Shown one piece after another: positions 28,089 to 33,250 of a DNA stretch of 33,250 bases (the stretch's first letter is position 1; every line of letters begins with the position of its first letter). The translations under genes and the position numbers were made by a program. The notes below the pieces were generated by a model. The model worked only from the letters and a program-made list of their open reading frames with translations. It did no database searches and was not told where the DNA came from. Source of the stretch: Streptomyces milbemycinicus (GTDB taxonomy: Bacteria; Actinomycetota; Actinomycetes; Streptomycetales; Streptomycetaceae); assembly GCF_002154605.1 (NCBI RefSeq), contig NZ_MUNE01000187.1:1-33250 (forward strand), written 5' to 3'.

Positions 28089-28568
28089 TTACGCCTCCCG
28101 CCCGGCTCCGACGATCAGACAGGTGGTCGTGGCGTGGGCGATCAGCTTTCCCTGTTCGTCCAGCACCTTGCCTTCGGCCGTCGCCGTCCGGCGGCCGGAG
28201 TGGATGACGGTGCCTTCGGCGGTGAGGGTCTGGCCTTCGGTGCGGGCGGCGCGGATGTAGTTCACCTTCAGTTCCAGCGTGGTGTAGCCGACGCCGGCGG
28301 GGAGGGTGGTGTGGACGGCGCAGCCCATGGCCGAGTCGAGGAGGGTGGCGGCGATGCCGCCGTGGACGGTGCCGAGGGGGTTGGCGAAGTCGGGGCGGGT
28401 GTCGAGGGAGACGACGATGCGTCCGTGGTCGACTTCGTCGAAGCGCATGCCGAGCAGGCGGCCGATGGAGGGGATGTCGGTGGGGCGCTCGGACTGTATC
28501 CAGCGCATGAGGTCGAGGCCGGAGAGGCCAGAGAGGCCAGAGAGGCCGGAGAGGTCTGTGGTCGACAT
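28089..28568 (-). CDS. PaaI-family hotdog thioesterase
   Basis: This 159-aa protein has a hotdog fold with Phe-Ala-Asn-Pro-Leu-Gly-Thr-Val-His-Gly-Gly-Ile-Ala-Ala-Thr-Leu-Leu-Asp-Ser-Ala, the PaaI signature that holds the catalytic region and contacts CoA. Strands follow, with Thr-Thr-Leu-Glu-Leu-Lys-Val-Asn-Tyr-Ile. It probably hydrolyses an acyl- or aryl-CoA thioester. The N-terminus carries four Leu-Ser-Gly units encoded by a 9-bp tandem repeat. The enoyl-CoA hydratase gene lies 32 bp upstream on the same strand, so the two are probably one operon acting on related CoA esters. Confidence 0.88.
   Translation of the reverse strand: MSTTDLSGLSGLSGLSGLDLMRWIQSERPTDIPSIGRLLGMRFDEVDHGRIVVSLDTRPDFANPLGTVHGGIAATLLDSAMGCAVHTTLPAGVGYTTLELKVNYIRAARTEGQTLTAEGTVIHSGRRTATAEGKVLDEQGKLIAHATTTCLIVGAGREA
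28517..28552. repeat. 9-bp tandem repeat inside the thioesterase N-terminus
   Basis: Four units of ggcc[g/a]gaga stand in tandem and encode Leu-Ser-Gly repeats on the minus strand. The unit is a multiple of three, so copy-number change alters length without a frameshift. Confidence 0.8.
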
Positions 28569-28600
28569 GGGGCGGGGCTTCCTTGCGGGGTGCGTCGGCG

Positions 28601-29272
28601 TCAGCCGAGGGGGATGTCCTTGTCGCGCAGGGCGGCCAGGACGGGGGCGTACATCCGGGTCTTGATGGTGCCGAGGGTGTCTCCGGCCTTGCCCACCTGC
28701 GCCGCGGCGAACTCGATGGCGGTCGACCGGACGGCGGCCTCGGCCACCGTACGGTCGACGATGCCCGCGGTGAGCGCGTCGTGGCCGCCGTAGCGGCGGG
28801 CGGTGACCATGGCCTCATGGGCGGTCCGCGGGGCCAGCCGGCCCTGGATGAGGGCGGACATGCCCGGGGTGAAGGGGATGTTGATGTCCGCCTCGGGCAG
28901 ACACCAGTAGCCGCGGTCGGCGCGCATCACGCGGACGTCATGGGCCAGCGAGAACATCGCGCCCGCCGCGAAGGTGTGCCCCTGCAGCGCGGCCACGGTC
29001 ACCAGCGGTAGGGACAGCATCCGGGCCAGGAGGTCGTGTACGGAGACGACGTAGTCGTGGTGCTGGTCGGCGTGGGCGAGCAGCCAGTCCAGGTCCAGGC
29101 CGTTGGAGTAGAACTTGCCCGTGGCGGCCGTCACCAGGGCGCGGGGCCCCTCCGCCGCCCGGACCTCGTCCAGCGCGGCTTTGACGGAGGCGAGCCAGTC
29201 GGGGTGGAAGCGGTTCTCGCCGTCCCCGAGGTCGAGTACGAAGACGTTGTCCTGGCGGTCCAGCGTGGGCAT
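28601..29272 (-). CDS. Enoyl-CoA hydratase/isomerase family protein
   Basis: I choose the ATG at 29272 with aaggag upstream, giving 223 aa, a short crotonase. Residues about 50-60 (Thr-Gly-Lys-Phe-Tyr-Ser-Asn-Gly-Leu-Asp-Leu) form the first oxyanion strand, and Ala-Leu-Gln-Gly-His-Thr-Phe-Ala-Ala-Gly-Ala-Met-Phe the second. The family's general-acid/base glutamate region reads Leu-Pro-Glu-Ala-Asp-Ile-Asn-Ile-Pro. Similar short crotonases include delta3,delta2-enoyl-CoA isomerase-like proteins; the substrate is unknown. It precedes the thioesterase in the same orientation and follows a TetR gene 49 bp away. Confidence 0.85.
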   Translation of the reverse strand: MPTLDRQDNVFVLDLGDGENRFHPDWLASVKAALDEVRAAEGPRALVTAATGKFYSNGLDLDWLLAHADQHHDYVVSVHDLLARMLSLPLVTVAALQGHTFAAGAMFSLAHDVRVMRADRGYWCLPEADINIPFTPGMSALIQGRLAPRTAHEAMVTARRYGGHDALTAGIVDRTVAEAAVRSTAIEFAAAQVGKAGDTLGTIKTRMYAPVLAALRDKDIPLG

Positions 29273-29321
29273 GGCTACTCCTTCACACAGGGGCGGGTAC
29301 ACGCAGATCGCAGACGGCGGG

Positions 29322-29966
29322 TCATGGGTGCGGGGCGGGCCCTGCGCGCAGGGCGTGGCCCAGCAGGTCGTGGATCTCGGCGGCGGCCGCCTCGAGCGGG
29401 GCGGTGCTCTGCTCGGCCCGGCACATGATCACGGCGCCTTCCACCGCGGCGATGATGAACGCGGCCAGCCGCCTCCCCCGCGCTTCGGGCAGGCCGTGCC
29501 GGACGAGCAGGGCGGCCAGCGCCTCCTGCCAGCGGGCGAAGACCGCGCCGGCGGAGCGGGCGAGGTGCGGGGCGTCGTCGTTGGTCTCCACGGCCACCGC
29601 CACGATGGGGCAGCCGGCCCGGAAGCCGCTCTCGACGAGCCGGTCATGCCACAGCGCGAAGAACGAGTCGACCACCGCGAGCGGGCCGTCGGCCTCTGCG
29701 GCGGTCTCGATCAGACCGGCGATGAAGTCACCGGCGAGCGTCACCGCCTCGTCGATCAGCTGCGCCCGCCCACCGGGAAAGTGGTGGTAGACGGAGCCGC
29801 GCGGGGCTCCGCTGTGTGCGAGGACCCGATCTATGCTCGTGGCGCCGGCGCCGTACTCACGCAGCAGCTCCGCCGCGCTCAGCACCATCCGGTCACGGCT
29901 GTCGCTCCTGCGCCGGCTCACGCCGCCGACCGCGCCACTACCAGCGTTGTCACCGTCCCGCCGCAT
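29322..29966 (-). CDS. TetR-family regulator
   Basis: I choose the ATG at 29966 (Met-Arg-Arg-Asp-Gly-Asp-Asn), giving 214 aa. The helix-turn-helix lies at residues about 20-65: Arg-Asp-Arg-Met-Val-Leu-Ser-Ala-Ala-Glu-Leu-Leu, then Ala-Thr-Ser-Ile-Asp-Arg-Val-Leu, and Pro-Arg-Gly-Ser-Val-Tyr-His-His-Phe-Pro-Gly-Gly. The C-terminal part matches the LmrA/YxaF-type ligand domain (Gly-Cys-Pro-Ile-Val-Ala-Val-Ala). It probably represses its own promoter and the following hydratase-thioesterase genes, possibly responding to a CoA ester or drug. Confidence 0.9.
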   Translation of the reverse strand: MRRDGDNAGSGAVGGVSRRRSDSRDRMVLSAAELLREYGAGATSIDRVLAHSGAPRGSVYHHFPGGRAQLIDEAVTLAGDFIAGLIETAAEADGPLAVVDSFFALWHDRLVESGFRAGCPIVAVAVETNDDAPHLARSAGAVFARWQEALAALLVRHGLPEARGRRLAAFIIAAVEGAVIMCRAEQSTAPLEAAAAEIHDLLGHALRAGPAPHP

Positions 29967-29992
29967 GCCGGAAGCCTTCCCGCAGGTCTCAC

Positions 29993-30004
29993 TACCTGGC
30001 GGTA
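29993..30004. promoter_or_regulatory. Short dyad in the TetR promoter (A)
   Basis: TACC-TGGC-GGTA is a perfect inverted repeat 27 bp upstream of the TetR start, where an autorepressor would block initiation. Confidence 0.45.
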
Positions 30005-30007
30005 ACT

Positions 30008-30023
30008 TATGCTGTATGGCATA
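30008..30023. promoter_or_regulatory. Short dyad in the TetR promoter (B)
   Basis: TATGC-TGTATG-GCATA is a perfect 5-bp inverted repeat 4 bp from dyad A. It includes AT-rich promoter-like sequence, so it may be both -10/-35 DNA and operator. Confidence 0.45.
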
Positions 30024-30093
30024 GAACATGCAAGGGTTCAGGAGCGGGGCGTCGACCTCGTCGGAATGGGCGGGCGAGGCGAGTTCCGCAGGG

Positions 30094-30441
30094 CTACGCG
30101 GCGGACACCGCCTCCCGTATCGCCTTCGCGGTGGACGCCGGGTCGTAGCCCTCGGGGAGGCCGGGGACCAGGATGATGTCGCCCTCGATGTGGCGCGAGC
30201 GCAGCGGGGCGATCTCCTGGTACGCGGGCGAGTCCCACCAGGCCCGCGCCTCGGCGATCCCCGGGAAGCCGATCACCACGACATGCCCGGGCCAGCTGCC
30301 CTCCTTCACCTCGTGCTGTGTGCCGTGTACGAGGAACCGGCCGCCGTACGGCTCGAAGGTGGCGGTGATGCGCTCCATGTACTCCGCGATCTCCGGGTGC
30401 GGGGCGGCCTCCCGCAGATGACCTATGACGTAGGCAGACAT
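30094..30441 (-). CDS. DUF1330 family protein
   Basis: From the ATG at 30441 (Met-Ser-Ala-Tyr-Val-Ile-Gly-His-Leu), with ggaaggac upstream, the product is 115 aa. It is a dimeric alpha-beta-barrel-type fold with Tyr-Met-Glu-Arg-Ile...Tyr-Gly-Gly-Arg-Phe-Leu-Val-His-Gly and Val-Val-Ile-Gly-Phe-Pro...Ala-Arg-Ala-Trp-Trp-Asp-Ser-Pro-Ala-Tyr, the DUF1330 signature. The family has no established reaction known to me. It lies between the TetR and AraC genes on the same strand, with gaps over 100 bp. Confidence 0.88.
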   Translation of the reverse strand: MSAYVIGHLREAAPHPEIAEYMERITATFEPYGGRFLVHGTQHEVKEGSWPGHVVVIGFPGIAEARAWWDSPAYQEIAPLRSRHIEGDIILVPGLPEGYDPASTAKAIREAVSAA

Positions 30442-30571
30442 GGGTGGCGTCCTTCCGGTCGGTGGGGCCATGGGGCTCCGTATGCCGACGATCGTGGCGC
30501 ACGGGGGATGTCGGGGTCGATGACCTGCCAGGTAATCGACCAGGTCATCAGCCGGGGCGTCGCCCCCGCTC

Positions 30572-31402
30572 TCAGGCCGCTTCGCCGCGCGGCCGGCCGC
30601 GGGTGGGGCGGGCCTTCCGGGCGTAGCGCCCCGGGGTGACGCCCACGAAGCGTTTGAAGTGCCGGGTCAGATGCGACTGGTCGTAGAAGCCGACCTCGGT
30701 CGCCACCTCCGCGGGCGGCCGGCCGTCGAGGAGCAGCCGCCGGGCGTGGTCGACCCGCCGGGCCATCAGGTACTGGTGCGGGGCGATGCCGAAGGCCGCG
30801 CTGAACGCCCGGACCAGGTGGGTGGGGTGGGCGTGCACCAGCTTGGCGGCATCGTCCAGGGTCACGCCGTGCGACAGCCGCTCGTCGAGGAGTTCCCGCA
30901 GGCTGTGCGCCACGCCGAGGTCCGTTTTGGGTGGCGGGGCGGCGAGCCGGGGCCGCAGGTGGCCGCGCAGCCGTTCGCCGATCAGGGCGAGGCGGCTCTC
31001 CGCTTCCAGTTCGTCGCCGCGCTGGGCCAAGGCCGCGTGCAGCTGTCCGATGCGTCGGCGCAGGAGGGGATCGACCATGTCCGGGTGGTCCACCGCCGGG
31101 CCGATGAGCCCTTCGTCCAGCTGGGACAGGTCCAGATAGACCACCCGCTTGCGGAAGCCCTGCGGGGTGGCGGGTGAGCCGTTGTGCGGCACCTGCGGGG
31201 GGAGCAGGGACACCGTGTCGTTGGGGGTGCCGCATTCGCGGCGGTTCAGGTCGTAGCGGACCGCGCCGTTGTCGACGATCAGCAGGGTCCATACGTCGTG
31301 CACGTGCATCGGGTACGCGTGCTCGGTGAAGTGGGCATGGAAGACCTCGACGACGCCCCGGACCTGCGGGCGCCACGCGGATACCTCTTGCGGGGACACC
31401 AT
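30572..31402 (-). CDS. AraC-family regulator with cupin sensor
   Basis: From the ATG at 31402 the product is 276 aa. The N-terminal cupin (residues 15-100) has His-Ala-His-Phe-Thr-Glu-His-Ala-Tyr-Pro-Met-His-Val-His-Asp-Val-Trp. The C-terminal double helix-turn-helix (about 175-265) has Leu-Asp-Asp-Ala-Ala-Lys-Leu-Val-His-Ala-His-Pro-Thr-His-Leu and Ala-Thr-Glu-Val-Gly-Phe-Tyr-Asp-Gln-Ser-His-Leu-Thr-Arg-His-Phe-Lys-Arg. It is divergent from the DUF2000 gene with a 49-bp gap, so it probably controls that gene and perhaps itself. The inducer is unknown. Confidence 0.93.
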   Translation of the reverse strand: MVSPQEVSAWRPQVRGVVEVFHAHFTEHAYPMHVHDVWTLLIVDNGAVRYDLNRRECGTPNDTVSLLPPQVPHNGSPATPQGFRKRVVYLDLSQLDEGLIGPAVDHPDMVDPLLRRRIGQLHAALAQRGDELEAESRLALIGERLRGHLRPRLAAPPPKTDLGVAHSLRELLDERLSHGVTLDDAAKLVHAHPTHLVRAFSAAFGIAPHQYLMARRVDHARRLLLDGRPPAEVATEVGFYDQSHLTRHFKRFVGVTPGRYARKARPTRGRPRGEAA

Positions 31403-31410
31403 GCAAGAAA

Positions 31411-31426
31411 CGTACAAGACGGTACG
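31411..31426. promoter_or_regulatory. Dyad in the AraC/DUF2000 divergent promoter
   Basis: CGTAC-aagacg-GTACG is a perfect 5-bp inverted repeat in the 49-bp shared promoter and a plausible control site. AraC proteins usually bind direct half-sites, so the assignment is tentative. Confidence 0.35.
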
Positions 31427-31451
31427 GCGGGGCGGTCGGCAGCCTCGAAGC

Positions 31452-31910
31452 ATGACAAGCACGACGAGCGACACGGCCATGACCGCTGAGACCGCCCCCG
31501 TACGTTTCGATACGAAGATCGCCGTGGTGCTGCGGGAGGACCTGCAGCCCTGGCAGCGGCTGAATGTGACCGCGTTCCTGGTCAGCGGCCTCGGCTCGGA
31601 GCTGCCCGAGGTGATCGGCGAACCGTACGCCGACGCCGACGGCACCCCGTATCTGCCGATGTTCCGCCAGCCCGTCCTGGTCTTCGAGGGGACGAAGGAG
31701 ACGCTGACCGCGGCGCACGCCCGTGCCCTGTCCCGCTCGCTCCCCCGGGCGGTGTTCACCTCCGACCTCTTCACCACCGGCAACGACCGGGACAACCGCG
31801 CCACGGTACGGGCCGTACCGAAGGACCAGCTGGATCTGGTGGGGCTCGCCGTGTACGGGCCGCGGAACGCGGTCGACAAGGTGATCAAGGGCGCTCGGAT
31901 GCACCCCTGA
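31452..31910 (+). CDS. DUF2000 domain protein
   Basis: From the ATG at 31452 (Met-Thr-Ser-Thr-Thr-Ser-Asp) the product is 152 aa; a second ATG at 31479 is possible. The domain starts at Arg-Phe-Asp-Thr-Lys-Ile-Ala-Val-Val-Leu and contains Leu-Asn-Val-Thr-Ala-Phe-Leu-Val-Ser-Gly-Leu, Gln-Pro-Val-Leu-Val-Phe-Glu-Gly and Leu-Val-Gly-Leu-Ala-Val-Tyr-Gly-Pro, typical of DUF2000 (PTH2-like fold). Enzyme activity is not established. Pairing with a divergent AraC regulator recurs in Streptomyces. Its 3' end overlaps the convergent MFS gene by 26 bp. Confidence 0.88.
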   Translation: MTSTTSDTAMTAETAPVRFDTKIAVVLREDLQPWQRLNVTAFLVSGLGSELPEVIGEPYADADGTPYLPMFRQPVLVFEGTKETLTAAHARALSRSLPRAVFTSDLFTTGNDRDNRATVRAVPKDQLDLVGLAVYGPRNAVDKVIKGARMHP

Positions 31911-33250
31911 GCGCCGCGAACCAGATGCCCGTGGCGGCGCAGGCGACGGCCGCCATCAGAAAGGCCCAGAACGTCCCGGTCATCCCGGAGGCCCCGGTCG
32001 CCCCGGTCGCCCCGCCCGCCATGAGAGGCGCGCCCATCATGGCGACGCCGAGGCTCGCGCCCGCCTGGCGGGCGGCGTTGAGGAGGCCGCCGGCCGCTCC
32101 GGTCGCGCTCTGCGGGGCGCCGCTGACCACGGCGGTGACCAGGGCGGGGAGCGCGAAGGAGACGCCGAGGCCGGTCAGCAGCAGGCCCACGGCCAGCCAG
32201 GCGTAGCGGGCGTCGGCGCGGGCCGCGAGGGCGAGGGCGGCGGTGCCGGAGGCGAGGAGTGCCAGTCCGGCGAGTACGGGGAGCCGCGGACCGGACTTCG
32301 CGACGATTCTCCCGGTCAGCGGCGGGTTCACGGCGAACGGCACGGTGAGGGGGAGGAAGGCCAGCCCGGTGACCAGGGGTCCCATACCGCGCGCCTGGAG
32401 GAGCAGCGGGAGGACGAAGAGGGTGCCGGTGAGGGTGAAGTTCACCGCCGCACCGGCGGCGAGGCCCGCGCGGACCGCCCCGGAGCCCAGCAGCGCCGGG
32501 TTGAGCACAGGGGCGGAGCTACGGCGTTCAAGCCTGGCGAAGACCACGGCCGTCGCGGCGGCACCGGTCAGCGCGGCGGCGGTGTGGCCCCACGCCTGGG
32601 CGCCCGCCGCGATGAGGCCGTCCGTGGCCAGCGCCAGGCATACGCAGGCGGCGAGCTGGGCCGGCCAGTCCAGGTCGCGGTCGCCGCGCGGACAGCGCAG
32701 CTGCCGGGTCGCGGTCAGAGCGAGGACCAGGGCGCCGAGTGGGACGTTGATGAGGAAGACCGCACGCCAGCCCGCGACGCCCACCAGCGCCCCGCCCGCC
32801 AGTGGACCCGCGGCGACGGCCGCGCCGCTGATCGCCGCCCAGGTCGCGACGGCCCGGGCGCGCCGGGCCGGGTCCGGGTACAGGCGGCCGATCAGCGCCA
32901 GTGACGACGGTACGCAGGCGGCCGCCGCCGCCCCGAGGACCGCCCGTACGGCGATGAGGGCGCCCACGGTCGGGGCCAGGGCGCACAGCGCGGACCCCGC
33001 CGCGAACAGCGCGATGCCGGCGCGGAAGACACGGTGGGCGCCCAGCCGGTCGGACAGCGCTCCCGCGGACAGCAGCAGAGCGGCGAAGACGACCGTGTAG
33101 CCGGTGGTCGCCCACTGGAGGCCGGCCACGGAGGTGTGCAGCGAGGCGGCGAGATCCGGTTCGGCGACGGACAGCACGGTGGTGTCGAGCAGCACCATGA
33201 AGTAGCCGAGCGAGATGCCCAGGAGGGCCAGGGGTGCCGGGGGTGCCGGG
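31885..33250 (-). CDS. MFS drug-exporter-type transporter (5' end beyond window)
   Basis: The open frame continues to the window edge. The first transmembrane helix already starts upstream of the internal Met at 33198 (Leu-Gly-Ile-Ser-Leu-Gly-Tyr-Phe-Met-Val-Leu-Leu-Asp-Thr-Thr-Val-Leu-Ser-Val-Ala), so the true start is outside. Leu-Asp-Thr-Thr-Val-Leu is motif D1 of DHA-type exporters, Gly-Ala-Leu-Ser-Asp-Arg-Leu-Gly motif A, and Gly-Pro-Leu-Ala-Gly-Gly-Ala-Leu motif C of antiporters. About 14 helices are seen, suggesting DHA2. It should expel a drug-like compound by proton antiport. It is convergent with the DUF2000 gene. The low-complexity Gly-Ala-Thr-Gly-Ala segment near the C-terminus is natural repeat DNA. 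Confidence 0.88.
   Translation of the reverse strand, partial: PAPPAPLALLGISLGYFMVLLDTTVLSVAEPDLAASLHTSVAGLQWATTGYTVVFAALLLSAGALSDRLGAHRVFRAGIALFAAGSALCALAPTVGALIAVRAVLGAAAAACVPSSLALIGRLYPDPARRARAVATWAAISGAAVAAGPLAGGALVGVAGWRAVFLINVPLGALVLALTATRQLRCPRGDRDLDWPAQLAACVCLALATDGLIAAGAQAWGHTAAALTGAAATAVVFARLERRSSAPVLNPALLGSGAVRAGLAAGAAVNFTLTGTLFVLPLLLQARGMGPLVTGLAFLPLTVPFAVNPPLTGRIVAKSGPRLPVLAGLALLASGTAALALAARADARYAWLAVGLLLTGLGVSFALPALVTAVVSGAPQSATGAAGGLLNAARQAGASLGVAMMGAPLMAGGATGATGASGMTGTFWAFLMAAVACAATGIWFAALRGASERP

Noticed and set aside
32243..33100. Long plus-strand ORF opposite the MFS transporter
   Set aside because: It is low-complexity Ala/Arg/Pro residues without motif; the transporter frame on the minus strand is unambiguous.
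1..33250. A hidden integrase or excisionase gene for the cassettes
   Set aside because: I looked in all intervals for tyrosine-recombinase Arg...His-x-x-Arg...Tyr and serine-recombinase signatures and for small MerR-like excisionases next to att sites and found none; the small winged-helix-like protein at 11854 is far from a core and is better placed in the DUF5994 cluster.

Overview
The window is high-GC actinobacterial DNA, most likely from a Streptomyces or a close relative. The evidence is strong G/C bias at third codon positions, a SARP/AfsR-type regulator, a Tat-exported family-11 xylanase of the XlnC type, a DUF5994 gene and SpoIIE-type phosphatase, and DUF4232 and MmpS-like lipoproteins. 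I cannot name a species. The first 19 bases match a Nextera transposon end at 17 of 19 positions, so the window probably starts at a contig edge and those bases are not genomic.

Left half (about 1-17,200). An intact tRNA-Gly(CCC) at 139-212 is followed by seven further copies of its 3' half, in the same orientation, at about 970, 1925, 3140, 4056, 9469, 14391 and 17163. Most copies also carry the tRNA's terminator hairpin. A gcaccaga-type motif, usually doubled with an 11-bp period, lies 106-108 bp upstream of five of these cores, and a degenerate version lies upstream of a sixth. A related motif (consensus gtgcccgttgcgtgcc) lies 61-63 bp downstream of four cores. This is the geometry of a tyrosine-integrase attP, with P arm, core and P' arm. 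The repeats therefore divide the DNA into tandem cassettes bounded by att sites, but I find no integrase, excisionase, replication or transfer gene anywhere.

The cargo next to the boundaries is mostly toxin-antitoxin or abortive-infection-like. In order it is: an unrecognised frameshifted ORF; a VapBC pair (RHH + PIN); a DUF6247-like + RelE-like pair; a HigBA pair with an N-terminally deleted toxin; a second DUF6247-like + RelE-like pair with a broken toxin; a small protein + AbiEii-like nucleotidyltransferase pair (truncated); and a second such pair with an internal deletion. Two cassettes also hold longer ordinary cargo. One has a secreted beta-propeller protein, a DinB-like thiol-dependent enzyme, an XRE/MmyB-type regulator and an IS1380 relic. 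The other has a DUF5994-small proteins-PP2C phosphatase cluster. I regard the array as the main discovery: an integrase-less, tRNA-anchored tandem cassette array loaded with addiction and defence modules and decaying away from the tRNA.

Right half (about 17,200-33,250). This looks like ordinary chromosomal arm: a secreted FG-GAP protein, a GT-C-like membrane protein, a broken Lrp/AsnC regulator divergent from a lactate-2-monooxygenase-type flavoenzyme, MmpS-like and DUF4232 lipoproteins, and a Tat-secreted GH11 xylanase preceded by perfect dyads. The xylanase runs tail-to-tail into a 940-aa SARP/NB-ARC/TPR regulator. After an AMIN-like relic come an aminoglycoside phosphotransferase, a thioesterase / enoyl-CoA hydratase / TetR group, a DUF1330 protein, an AraC regulator divergent from a DUF2000 protein, and an MFS exporter that runs off the window end. 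Another arm-like att relic sits at about 19,430-19,490, beside the broken Lrp gene.
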